Assembly (NCBI RefSeq): GCF_001417775.1
Contig: NZ_BBZJ01000020.1
Span: forward strand, 62,001-126,000
DNA: 64,000 bases
Direction: 5' to 3'
Origin: Streptomyces sp. TP-A0356
GTDB taxonomy: Bacteria > Actinomycetota > Actinomycetes > Streptomycetales > Streptomycetaceae
Below the pieces are notes generated by a model. It ran no database searches. It saw nothing but the letters and a program-made list of their open reading frames with translations, and had not been told where the DNA came from. Below, piece by piece: positions 1-7,402 of the stretch (position 1 is the first letter of the stretch; each line of letters starts with the position of its first letter). The position numbers were made by a program, and so were the translations under genes.

Positions 1-2072
1 TCCGCCACGCGATCCGCGACGTGGGCGCGGCCCTGTCCATGGACCCGGCCGACATCGACCGCATCGCCAAGTCCTTCCCGCACATCCGCGCCCGCGACGC
101 CCGCGCGGCGCTCGACGAACTGCCCGAGCTGCGCGAACTGGCGGGGGAGCGGGAGAAGTACGGCCGGCTCTGGGAGCTGGTCGAGGCCCTCGACGCCCTT
201 CCGCGCGGAGTCGCCATGCACCCGTGCGGGGTCCTGCTCTCCGACGACTCCCTCCTCGCCCGTACGCCGGTCGTGCCGACCAGCGGTGAGGGCTTCCCCA
301 TGTCGCAGTTCGACAAGGACGACGTCGAGGAGCTCGGGCTGCTCAAGCTCGACGTGCTCGGGGTACGGATGCAGTCCGCGATGGCGCACGCGGTCGCGGA
401 GGTGCGGCGGACGACGGGGGAGCGGCTCGACCTGGACTCCCTCCCGCCGGGCGACCCTGCGACGTACCACCTCATCCGCTCCGCCGAGACGCTGGGCTGC
501 TTCCAGATCGAGTCGCCTGGCCAGCGGGACCTGGTCGGGCGGCTCCAGCCGGCCACCTTTCACGACCTCGTCGTCGACATCTCGCTCTTCCGGCCCGGTC
601 CGGTCGCCGCCGACATGGTGCGGCCGTTCATCGAGGCACGGCACGGGCGGGCACCCGTCCGCTATCCGCACCTCGACCTGGAGGAGCCGCTGAAGGAGAC
701 GTACGGAGTCGTCGTCTTCCACGAGCAGATCATCCACATCCTGGACATCATGACCCGTTGCGGGCGCGACGAGGCGGACCGGGTGCGGCGCGGGCTGTCC
801 GACCCGGAGTCGCAGGGGCGGATCCGGGTCTGGTTCGCCCAGCAGGCGGCGGCGAACGGCTACGACGCAGAAACGATTCATCGGACCTGGGAGATCGTCG
901 AGGCCTTCGGCTCCTACGGCTTCTGCAAGGCGCATGCGGTCGCCTTCGCCGTACCGACGTACCAGTCGGCGTGGCTCAAGGCCCATCATCCGGCCGCCTT
1001 CTACGCGGGACTGCTCACGCACGACCCCGGGATGTATCCGAAGCGGCTGCTGCTGGCGGACGCGCGGCGCAGGGGCGTGCCGATCCTCCCGTTGGACGTG
1101 AACAGGTCGGGAGCCGCGCACCGTATCGAACTGGTGTCTGAGCAGCCTGGTTCTCCCGGGCGGTGGGGCCTGCGGCTCGCCCTCTCCGACGTGCACGGCA
1201 TCAGTGAGGCCGAGGCGGCACGGATCGAGGCCGGGCAGCCCTACGCCTCGCTGCTCGACTTCTGGGAGCGGGCGCGGCCGAGCCGTCCCATCGCCCAGCG
1301 GCTCGCGCAGGTGGGCGCGTTGGACGCGTTCGGTGCCAACCGCCGTGATCTCCAGCTGCACCTGACCGAGCTGCACCGGGGCGCCCGGGGTGCGGGCGGG
1401 GGCCAGCTCCCGCTGGGCGGCGGACGGAAGACCGCGTCGGCCGGGCTGCCCGACCTCTCCTCGGCCGAGCGGCTCAGTGCCGAGCTGGGTGTGCTCTCCA
1501 TGGACGCCTCGCGCAATCTGATGGACGACCACCGCGTGTTCCTCGACGAGTTGGGCGTGGTCTCGGCGCGCCGGCTGCGCTCGGCGCGGCACGGCGAGAC
1601 CGTGCTGGTCGCGGGCGCCAAGGCGGCGACCCAGACCCCGCCCATCCGCTCCGGCAAGCGGGTCATCTTCACCACCCTGGACGACGGCACGGGCCTGGTC
1701 GACCTCGCCTTCTTCGACGACTCCCACGACGCCTGCGCCCACACCGTCTTCCACTCCTGGCTGCTGCTCGTGCGCGGCGTCGTACAACGACGGGGGCCGC
1801 GCAGCCTCAGCGTGGTGGGCGCCGCGGCCTGGAACCTCGCCGAGCTGGCCGAGCTGCGCGCCGAGGGCGGACTCGACGTGGTGGCGGCGCGGCTGGCCGA
1901 ACCCGTCGTGCGGCAGCCGGACGGCGCCGGCGACGGCGACGCGGCGAAGGGCCGCCGTATCCGGATGTCCACGGGGTACGAGATGAACCCCTGGGCCGAT
2001 CTGCGTCCCGCGGGCGAAGGCCCGGCGGGTGGAAAGAAGTTGTGGCACCAGAGTCCGGGGAGTGCGGGATGA
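1..2072 (+). CDS. dnaE2: Error-prone DNA polymerase III alpha subunit DnaE2, C-terminal part
   Basis: The gene is already open at the first base (frame 3) and its N-terminal PHP domain lies outside the window. About 690 residues remain. They show the C-family polymerase core (palm/fingers segment SLFRPGPVAADMV, then the FHEQIIHI block), helix-hairpin-helix DNA-binding segments, and a C-terminal OB fold (about 160 residues, from VLVAGAKAA to SVVGAAAWN). DnaE2 is the translesion, damage-inducible paralogue of replicative DnaE1. The identity rests on the compact C-terminus and on the partner gene: the stop overlaps the next ATG (ATGA), the layout expected for an ImuB/DnaE2 mutasome operon. No TTA codons were seen. 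Replicative dnaE1 is unlikely given the neighbour and the short tail. Confidence 0.9.
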   Translation, partial: RHAIRDVGAALSMDPADIDRIAKSFPHIRARDARAALDELPELRELAGEREKYGRLWELVEALDALPRGVAMHPCGVLLSDDSLLARTPVVPTSGEGFPMSQFDKDDVEELGLLKLDVLGVRMQSAMAHAVAEVRRTTGERLDLDSLPPGDPATYHLIRSAETLGCFQIESPGQRDLVGRLQPATFHDLVVDISLFRPGPVAADMVRPFIEARHGRAPVRYPHLDLEEPLKETYGVVVFHEQIIHILDIMTRCGRDEADRVRRGLSDPESQGRIRVWFAQQAAANGYDAETIHRTWEIVEAFGSYGFCKAHAVAFAVPTYQSAWLKAHHPAAFYAGLLTHDPGMYPKRLLLADARRRGVPILPLDVNRSGAAHRIELVSEQPGSPGRWGLRLALSDVHGISEAEAARIEAGQPYASLLDFWERARPSRPIAQRLAQVGALDAFGANRRDLQLHLTELHRGARGAGGGQLPLGGGRKTASAGLPDLSSAERLSAELGVLSMDASRNLMDDHRVFLDELGVVSARRLRSARHGETVLVAGAKAATQTPPIRSGKRVIFTTLDDGTGLVDLAFFDDSHDACAHTVFHSWLLLVRGVVQRRGPRSLSVVGAAAWNLAELAELRAEGGLDVVAARLAEPVVRQPDGAGDGDAAKGRRIRMSTGYEMNPWADLRPAGEGPAGGKKLWHQSPGSAG

Positions 2073-3043
2073 CCATCCTCTGCGTACGTTTCCAGCTGCC
2101 TCCGCTGTACGAGGCCGCCCTGCCGGGGCTGCTCGGACTCCTGGAGGAGTTCACCCCCGTCGTCGAGGCGCTGCCGCCCGACGGGGCGCTTGCCGATCTG
2201 CGGGGTGCCGAGCGCTACTTCGGGCGGGACGCCGTCGAACTGGCCGCGCTGATCCGAGTACGGGCCCTCGCGCACCACGGGGTCGACTGCGCGATCGGAG
2301 CCGGACCCGGGCCGATGCTGGCCCGCATGGCACTGCGGGAGGCGGCGCCCGGGGCGGTCCGCGTGGTGCCCGAAGAGCCCGCCGCCGTCGCCGAGTTCCT
2401 GGCCGACCTGCCGGTCAGGGCGCTGCCCGGGGTCGGCGGTGTCACCGCCCGCACCCTGTGCGAGTACGGGCTCGACACGGTCGGCAAGATCGCCGCCGCG
2501 CCCTCCTCGACGGTGCAGCGGCTCGTCGGTGCCCGGGCCGGCCGCGAACTGTACGAGAAGGCGTCCGGCATCGACCGCGGCCGGGTCGTACCGAACGCCG
2601 TCTCGCGCTCCCTGGCCACCGAACGCCCCTTCGACCGAGATGAGTTGGACCAGGACCGGCACCGGCACGCCCTGCTGTCGGCCACCGAGGAGCTGGGCAC
2701 CCGGCTGCGCGCCCTGGAGCGGGTGTGCCGCACGCTCACCCTCACCGTGCGCTACGCCGACCGTTCGTCGACGACCCGCAGCCGCACCCTCGCCGAGCCG
2801 ACCGCGCACTCGGCGGCGCTCACCGCCGAGGCGTACCGCATGTACGAGGCGCTCGGCCTGCAACGCGCCCGGGTGCGTGCGATCGCCCTGCGCGCCGAGG
2901 GGCTGAGCCCCGCCGAGCACGCGGCCCATCAGCTCACCTTCGACCCGGTGGACGAGAAGGTCCGCCGGATCGAGGAGGTCGCGGACCGCGCACGGGCGAA
3001 GTTCGGGCCGCGTGCGGTGATGCCGGGGAGACTGGCCGCGTAG
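2069..3043 (+). CDS. ImuB-like shortened Y-family polymerase homologue
   Basis: A 324-residue protein starting at the ATG that overlaps the dnaE2 stop by 4 bp, so translation is coupled. Residues 30-80 match the palm of DinB/ImuB proteins (FTPVVEALPP, then DLRGAERYFG). Next come the thumb helix-hairpin-helix (LPGVGGVTARTLCEYGL), a little-finger domain, and a C-terminal QLTF resembling a sliding-clamp motif. The usual N-terminal DMDAFF strand and the whole fingers region are absent: the first strand (ILCVRF) runs straight into the palm. The normal SxDEA catalytic motif reads PPDGA. Two of the three metal-binding carboxylates therefore appear missing, which suggests an adaptor role for DnaE2, as known for mycobacterial ImuB. 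In S. coelicolor the counterpart is, from memory, called DinP. Confidence 0.85.
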   Translation: MTILCVRFQLPPLYEAALPGLLGLLEEFTPVVEALPPDGALADLRGAERYFGRDAVELAALIRVRALAHHGVDCAIGAGPGPMLARMALREAAPGAVRVVPEEPAAVAEFLADLPVRALPGVGGVTARTLCEYGLDTVGKIAAAPSSTVQRLVGARAGRELYEKASGIDRGRVVPNAVSRSLATERPFDRDELDQDRHRHALLSATEELGTRLRALERVCRTLTLTVRYADRSSTTRSRTLAEPTAHSAALTAEAYRMYEALGLQRARVRAIALRAEGLSPAEHAAHQLTFDPVDEKVRRIEEVADRARAKFGPRAVMPGRLAA

Positions 3044-3050
3044 TCCTCTC

Positions 3051-3121
3051 AGAGCTCCGAACAGAGTGGGAGTCCGATCAGCCGGCGCCGCCAGCCGGGC
3101 GCCCATTCTGTTCGGAGCTCT
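3051..3121. terminator. Long inverted repeat between convergent genes, likely bidirectional terminator
   Basis: A perfect 15-bp inverted repeat (AGAGCTCCGAACAGA) extends inward to 20 bp with one G-T wobble and leaves a 31-nt loop containing a smaller GC palindrome. It fills the gap between the imuB-like gene and the cupin gene, and its right arm touches the cupin stop codon. No U-tract is present, which is common for Streptomyces terminators. Confidence 0.7.
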
Positions 3122-3501
3122 CAGGGGCGATTGGCCCACGGCGGTGCGATCCGGCTGCCGTCGGCGAGCTCCGCCTCCAGGCCGATGGAGGTGGTGACCC
3201 AGGAGACGGCCACCTCGTCCGTCGGGTTCTCCACGCCGAGGGTCGCGCCGGGATTGACGATCACCGTGTCCCCCGCGGTGATCCGCTCGGCACGCCCGTC
3301 GAGCGTGACCACCAGCTCACCGCTGAGCAGGTGGAAGATCTCCTCCCGGGTCACGGTGTGGAGGGGAGCGCGGGTCCCCGCGGGGATCTCACCGCGCCAG
3401 GCGCACAGCTCCTGACTGCCGGTCAGGGGAGTGGCGTACGAGACGAAACGGGCGCCGTGCATCTCATGGGTGACGGCTTGGGACGAGCGGACGACGGGCA
3501 T
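3121..3501 (-). CDS. Single-domain cupin protein
   Basis: A 126-residue protein dominated by one cupin beta-barrel: motif 1 around LHTVTREEIFHLLSG with a Glu/His pair, motif 2 around AGDTVIVNPGATLGV. Such small cupins bind a metal and act as dioxygenases, isomerases or ligand sensors; the substrate cannot be read from the sequence. The start MPVVRSS is chosen because a GGGGGT ribosome site lies just upstream. A longer reading would translate through the operators. It is transcribed away from the adjacent marR gene, and paired palindromes lie between them, so it is probably the target of that regulator. Confidence 0.8.
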   Translation of the reverse strand: MPVVRSSQAVTHEMHGARFVSYATPLTGSQELCAWRGEIPAGTRAPLHTVTREEIFHLLSGELVVTLDGRAERITAGDTVIVNPGATLGVENPTDEVAVSWVTTSIGLEAELADGSRIAPPWANRP

Positions 3502-3519
3502 GGGTACCCCCAGGGAGAG

Positions 3520-3567
3520 ATGGTCAAGTTGCTTGACTACCTCTCTATGGTCAAGCAACTTGACCAT
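3520..3567. promoter_or_regulatory. Two mirror-image MarR-type operators
   Basis: Two sites face each other. The first (3521-3539) is TGGTCAAG-TTG-CTTGACTA. The second (3548-3566) is TGGTCAAG-CAA-CTTGACCA, a perfect 8+3+8 palindrome. The two sites are also reverse complements over 18 bp (ATGGTCAAGTTGCTTGAC). They occupy the divergent cupin-marR promoter region, the classic place for MarR autoregulation. Confidence 0.85.
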
Positions 3568-3581
3568 GGCGTCAAGGGTGT

Positions 3582-4040
3582 TTGAATGCCTCCGTGCACA
3601 ACTCCGAGGCCATGGCCCTGTCCGCCGCCCTGCTCGCCGTCGCGGGTGAGCTGACGCAACGCATTCACGACGGCGTCGTCGCGCGCGGCTTCGAAGGGCT
3701 GCGGCCGGCGCACGGCTTCGCCTTCGCCCGGCTCGCCCCGGACGGTGCGACCGTCACCGAGCTCGCCGCGCACCTCGGGGTCACCAAGCAGGCCGCGAGT
3801 CAGCTCGTCGACGAGATCGTGCGCAAGGGGTACGCCGAGCGGCGGCCGCACCCCGGGGACGCGCGGGCCCGGCTGGTCGTGCTGACCGAGCGCGGCCGGG
3901 CCTGCACGCGGGCCGCCGAGGAAGCCGCGGCGGACGCCGTACGGCCCTGGGTGGAGCTCCTCGGCGAGCGTGAAATCCAGTCTCTCCGGGGCCAGTTGTC
4001 GCTAATGGCGCCGTACGGGCCGATTCGCCCCGCCTGGTGA
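3582..4040 (+). CDS. MarR-family transcriptional regulator
   Basis: About 150 residues with a winged helix: VTELAAHLGVTKQAASQLVDEIVRKGYAERRPHPGDARARLVVLTERG is the helix-turn-helix plus wing (about residues 55-105), flanked by dimerisation helices. The start is uncertain. TTG at the given position has AAGGGTG close upstream, while a GTG 12 bp downstream is an alternative. It lies directly next to two palindromic operators and is divergent from a cupin gene. The ligand is unknown. Confidence 0.85.
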   Translation: MNASVHNSEAMALSAALLAVAGELTQRIHDGVVARGFEGLRPAHGFAFARLAPDGATVTELAAHLGVTKQAASQLVDEIVRKGYAERRPHPGDARARLVVLTERGRACTRAAEEAAADAVRPWVELLGEREIQSLRGQLSLMAPYGPIRPAW

Positions 4041-4170
4041 TGGCACGTCACATACGTTCAGGGCGTTACCAGGAATCCTGCCCACTGTTGGCTATCACTG
4101 GAAGTTTTTACTGACGCGTAACTTCACACTGCCGCTACTCGTCCGTAACTTGACGAATGAAACAGCATCC

Positions 4171-4186
4171 CGTGATCCGGATCACA
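4171..4186. promoter_or_regulatory. Putative Crp-type site upstream of the lipase gene
   Basis: CGTGATCCGGATCACA contains a perfect 14-bp palindrome and matches the TGTGA-N6-TCACA architecture at 9 of 10 defined bases. It lies about 45 bp before the lipase start. Streptomyces has a Crp with a GTG-N6-GNCAC preference; this site differs from that at one base. Confidence 0.5.
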
Positions 4187-4231
4187 GGTTAAGGCCGTCG
4201 TACCTCCCGTGAGCCGCAAGGAGATCACCCG

Positions 4232-5089
4232 ATGCTGCCCTGGAAACGAGTGCTCAGACCGCTGGCAGCGCTGCTGCTGACCACCGCGGTCGCCTTCGTC
4301 CCCGCCGCCACCGCCGAAGCCGCCGCGCCGAGCAGCGGCTGGAACAACTACTCCTGCAAGCCCTCCGCCGCCCACCCCCGCCCCGTCGTCCTCGTCCACG
4401 GAACCTTCGGCAACGCCGTCGACAACTGGCTGTCCCTCGCGCCCTATCTGGAGAACCGCGGCTACTGCGTCTTCTCCCTCGACTACGGTCAGCTGTCGGG
4501 CGTCCCCTTCTTCTACGGGCTCGGCCCCATCGCCACGTCCGCCGAGCAGCTCCAGACCTTCGTCGACAAGGTGCTCGCCGCGACCGGCACCGCCAAGGCC
4601 GACATCGTCGGCCACTCGCAGGGCGGCATGATGCCCCGCTACTACCTCAAGTTCCTCGGCGGCGCCGGCAAGGTGAACGCCCTCGTCGGCATCGCGCCCG
4701 ACAACCACGGCACCACCCTGAACGGGCTCGCCAACCTGCTGCCGTACTTCCCGGGTGCCCAGGATCTGCTCTCCACGGCCACGCCCGGGCTGGCCGACCA
4801 GGTGGCCGGCTCCGCGTTCATCGCCAAGCTCAACGCGGGCGGCGACACCGTGCCCGGCGTCCACTACACGGTCATCGCCACCAAGTACGACGAGGTGGTC
4901 ACGCCGTACAGCTCGCAGTTCCTGAGCGGATCCGACGTGCGCAACGTCCTGCTGCAGGACCTCTGCGCGGTCGACCTCTCCGAGCATGTCACGATCGGTC
5001 TGACCGACCGGATCGCCTTCCACGAGGTGGCGAACGCCCTCGATCCCGCGCACGCCACCGCGACCAACTGCGCCTCGGTGTTCAGCTGA
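4232..5089 (+). CDS. Secreted triacylglycerol lipase/esterase
   Basis: A 285-residue alpha/beta hydrolase of the EstA/lipase class 2 type. A Sec signal peptide (KR, hydrophobic run, AEAAA, cleavage near residue 32) is followed by the oxyanion segment VVLVHGTFG, the nucleophile elbow GHSQGG (Ser129), a later Asp (about 225) and His within VTIGLTDRIAFH. Four Cys suggest extracellular disulfides. It should hydrolyse lipid esters outside the cell. AAGGAG precedes the ATG, and a Crp-like palindrome lies upstream. It converges on an AA10 oxidase gene. From memory this is the SCO1735 position in S. coelicolor. Confidence 0.9.
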   Translation: MLPWKRVLRPLAALLLTTAVAFVPAATAEAAAPSSGWNNYSCKPSAAHPRPVVLVHGTFGNAVDNWLSLAPYLENRGYCVFSLDYGQLSGVPFFYGLGPIATSAEQLQTFVDKVLAATGTAKADIVGHSQGGMMPRYYLKFLGGAGKVNALVGIAPDNHGTTLNGLANLLPYFPGAQDLLSTATPGLADQVAGSAFIAKLNAGGDTVPGVHYTVIATKYDEVVTPYSSQFLSGSDVRNVLLQDLCAVDLSEHVTIGLTDRIAFHEVANALDPAHATATNCASVFS

Positions 5090-5146
5090 CCGCTGACAGG
5101 CGCCGCAGAACGTCCGTGGCCATCTCCCCAGGGGCTACGGCCGTCG

Positions 5147-5185
5147 CCGGGGTCTGTCCGGCCTGAGCCGCCGGACAGACCCCGG
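5147..5185. terminator. Bidirectional terminator between lipase and AA10 genes
   Basis: A perfect 16-bp stem (CCGGGGTCTGTCCGGC and its complement) with a 7-nt loop lies in the roughly 100-bp gap between two convergent genes. Confidence 0.85.
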
Positions 5186-5189
5186 AGTC

Positions 5190-6167
5190 TCATCGCCCTT
5201 GTCGGCCGCCGCCCGTCGCACGGTGGCGGACCGACGCGAACAGCGCGGCGGCCCCCAGCGCCAGGGCGGCCGCGCCGCCGATCGCCAGGTAGGAGGTCGA
5301 GCCGCCGCCACCGGTCTCGGCGAGGTGCTGCGCGCCACCGGCGGCGCTCGGGCGCTTGTCCGGCGTGTTGCCCGACCCGGCGACAGCCGTGGTCGGCGCC
5401 GGTGCGGGTGCTTCGGAGCCGCCGTGACCGTGGTGCCCGACCGTCGACCTGCCGACACCTGCCTCGATCCGCCGTTCGGACGGCGCAGAGGCGGACGGCG
5501 CCGCGGCCGTACCCGTCGCACCACCGCCGCCGGAGCCGCCGAAGGTGACGTCCGAGCAGGAGTAGAAGGCCTCCGGGCTGTCCGAGCGCTGCCAGATCGC
5601 GTACAGCAGATGCCGGCCGGAGCGCTGCGGGAAGGTGCCGGAGAACGTGTAGAAGCCGCCCTGTGCGACCGGGTCGGCGGCCGTGGCGACCGGGTGCGCG
5701 AGGTCCAGGTCGGCCCAGGCGAGCGGCTTCGACGGGTCGTAGCCGGACCTGGTGAGGTACACCGTGAAGGTGCCCCTGTGCGGGGCGGTAACGCGGTACC
5801 TGAACGTGTACGCGCCGCTGTGCACGGAGGTCGCAGGCCAGTCGGCGCGGGGCAGATCGAGGCCCTTGAACTCGTCGTTGTTCGCACTGCACAGCTTGCC
5901 GTCGGGGATCAGCGCCCGGTGCTGTCCGTTCGCGTCGCCGACGCGCACGCCGTTCCAGTCGTAGAGCGCCTGCGTACCACCCGCCGCGACCGCCGCCCGG
6001 CACGCGTTCGACCTGGGGTTCTCGGGGCCCTCCGCAGAGCACTGCGACACCCGGCTGACCGGGCCGCCCATCGAGCCGTGCGCGACCGCGGGCACGGCGG
6101 CCGGTCCGGCCATCAGGAGCGGGGCGGCTCCGACGGCGGCGACGACGGCTCTACGGCGTACGGGCAT
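5190..6167 (-). CDS. AA10 lytic polysaccharide monooxygenase with a sortase wall-anchor signal
   Basis: A 325-residue protein. A signal peptide ends in AVA, exposing His30 (HGSMGGPVSR), the N-terminal copper-brace histidine of AA10 enzymes. The second brace His is His130 (TAPHRGTF), and Phe201 sits at the axial site (AFYSCSD). The catalytic domain (30-210) is followed by a Gly/Ala/Pro linker, then LAETG (282-286), a hydrophobic segment (293-312) and a basic tail. That is a class E sortase signal, so the enzyme should be wall-linked rather than released. It oxidatively cleaves chitin or cellulose. The start is placed at MPVRRR because a longer reading adds residues before the signal peptide. 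Confidence 0.9.
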   Translation of the reverse strand: MPVRRRAVVAAVGAAPLLMAGPAAVPAVAHGSMGGPVSRVSQCSAEGPENPRSNACRAAVAAGGTQALYDWNGVRVGDANGQHRALIPDGKLCSANNDEFKGLDLPRADWPATSVHSGAYTFRYRVTAPHRGTFTVYLTRSGYDPSKPLAWADLDLAHPVATAADPVAQGGFYTFSGTFPQRSGRHLLYAIWQRSDSPEAFYSCSDVTFGGSGGGGATGTAAAPSASAPSERRIEAGVGRSTVGHHGHGGSEAPAPAPTTAVAGSGNTPDKRPSAAGGAQHLAETGGGGSTSYLAIGGAAALALGAAALFASVRHRATGGGRQGR

Positions 6168-6471
6168 GGAGGAACTCCTCGGAGCGGTCCTGGGCGCAGC
6201 GGCGGATCCCGTGGGGGCGATCAGCAAGCTAGCCCCACGAACCCGTGAAATCGCCTGCTGAGAGCGGGCCGAGGAGATCCTTATGGCGCCGTTAAGGGAG
6301 TGCTGAGACTGCGCTCAGGTAAGTACCAGGAGGTCTGCCCGAAGTTCGGCTACGAGGCCGTGGAGCGCCGGGGCGAGGGGCCGTACGACCGTGTCCACCA
6401 CCGCAAGCGGCTGGACCGGGATTCTCGTGTCGTCCGTGTCGTTCGTGTTGTCCCAGGGGTGACGGGCGGGC
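6168..6471. other. Non-coding gap upstream of the AA10 gene
   Basis: About 300 bp holding the presumed promoter of the AA10 gene and the 3' flank of the small basic protein gene. No gene, RNA or clear repeat could be supported here. Confidence 0.5.
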
Positions 6472-6606
6472 TCAGCCGTCCGGCCACCAGAGGCGTGCGA
6501 TGTCCTTTCGCACCTCCGAGCGCTCGACGGGGCGCTCGTCGGCCTCTTCCCGCGTCCGGCGGGAGACGGTCCTCTTCAGGGGCTTGGGCACGGTCACTCG
6601 GCGCAT
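6472..6606 (-). CDS. Small basic protein, 44 residues
   Basis: A short gene with an excellent ribosome site (AAGGAGG, 5 bp before ATG) and strong third-position GC bias. The product begins MRRVTVPKPLKRTVSRRTRE and ends ARLWWPDG; it is rich in Arg/Lys/Glu and has no membrane segment or Cys. Function is unknown. It could bind nucleic acid or a protein partner. A structured inverted repeat lies in its leader or promoter, which suggests control. It diverges from the methyltransferase gene. Confidence 0.7.
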   Translation of the reverse strand: MRRVTVPKPLKRTVSRRTREEADERPVERSEVRKDIARLWWPDG

Positions 6607-6620
6607 GGTTGCCTCCTTGC

Positions 6621-6654
6621 GTCTACCGGGTTCCGCATTTGTGCGGAGGTAGAC
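6621..6654. promoter_or_regulatory. Nested inverted repeat upstream of the small basic protein gene
   Basis: GTCTACC and GGTAGAC form outer arms; inside them CCGCA and TGCGG form a second stem around TTTG. It begins 14 bp upstream of the small gene's ATG. It could be an operator or an RNA hairpin in the leader. Confidence 0.5.
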
Positions 6655-6697
6655 CGTTTTGGCGAGGGTTCCTTATCCGTAGCGGTCTGTCTGTGGC

Positions 6698-6732
6698 GGC
6701 TGTCACCATTCGGCTGTCAGCGGTGGCTGTCA
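6698..6732 (+). repeat. Three direct GGCTGTCA repeats before the methyltransferase gene
   Basis: GGCTGTCA occurs at 6698, 6712 and 6725, spaced 14 and 13 bp, ending just before the methyltransferase start. This resembles an iterated regulator site. Chance in GC-rich DNA is possible. Confidence 0.4.
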
Positions 6733-6742
6733 CCCTGGTGCC

Positions 6743-7393
6743 ATGACCAGGTACATGACCAGGAACATGGCCAGCGGCGAGGGAGCCGAAACCTCGGCGG
6801 CGCCCGGCGCGGAGGTGGACTGGGACGCCGAGGCCGCCACCTTCGACGACGAGCCGGACCACGGGCTGCGCGATCCCGTCGTGCGCGGCGCATGGGCCGC
6901 CCGGCTGGAGGCCTGGCTGCCGCGACACCCCGGTGACGTCCTGGACCTCGGCTGCGGCACGGGAAGCCTCTCACTCCTCGCCGCCGAGCGGGGGCACCGG
7001 GTGACGGGGGTCGACCGGTCGGCGGCCATGATCGGCCTGGCCCGCGCCAAGTCGGCGGGCCGTGACGCCGTGTTCCTGGTCGGTGACGCCGTCGCCCCTC
7101 CGGTGGGCGAACGGCTCTTCGACGCCGTCCTCGTCCGCCATGTCCTGTGGGCCCTGCCGGACCCGGGCCGGGCCCTGCGGCACTGGCGGGGACTGCTGCG
7201 CCCCGGAGGGCGGCTGGTGCTGGTGGAAGGCGTGTGGGGGACGACGAGCCCGGTCGGCATCCCCGCCGACCGCCTGACCGCCCTGCTCGCGCCCCTCGCC
7301 GGGGACGTTCGCGTCGAGCGGCTGTCGGACGACGCCCGGCTGTGGGGGAAGGCGGTGGACGACGAGCGGTACGCGGTGGTGGCGGTGCCCTGA
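6743..7393 (+). CDS. Class I SAM-dependent methyltransferase
   Basis: About 216 residues with a standard Rossmann methyltransferase fold: motif I VLDLGCGTGSLSLLAAERG (about 66-84), motif II VTGVDRS, motif III GDAVAPPV, and the motif V/VI region FDAVLVRHVLWALPDPGRAL followed by LLRPGGRLVLVEG. The substrate is not predictable. Several ATGs lie at the 5' end (MTRYMTRNM), so the start is uncertain by up to 8 codons. It converges on the DUF402 gene with only 9 bp between them. Confidence 0.85.
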   Translation: MTRYMTRNMASGEGAETSAAPGAEVDWDAEAATFDDEPDHGLRDPVVRGAWAARLEAWLPRHPGDVLDLGCGTGSLSLLAAERGHRVTGVDRSAAMIGLARAKSAGRDAVFLVGDAVAPPVGERLFDAVLVRHVLWALPDPGRALRHWRGLLRPGGRLVLVEGVWGTTSPVGIPADRLTALLAPLAGDVRVERLSDDARLWGKAVDDERYAVVAVP

Positions 7394-7402
7394 CCGTGCC
7401 GC

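Noticed and set aside
1241..3139. Long minus-strand frame opposite dnaE2 and the imuB-like gene
   Set aside because: No family match, low-complexity Arg/Gly composition and no start signal; a shadow of the coding strand.
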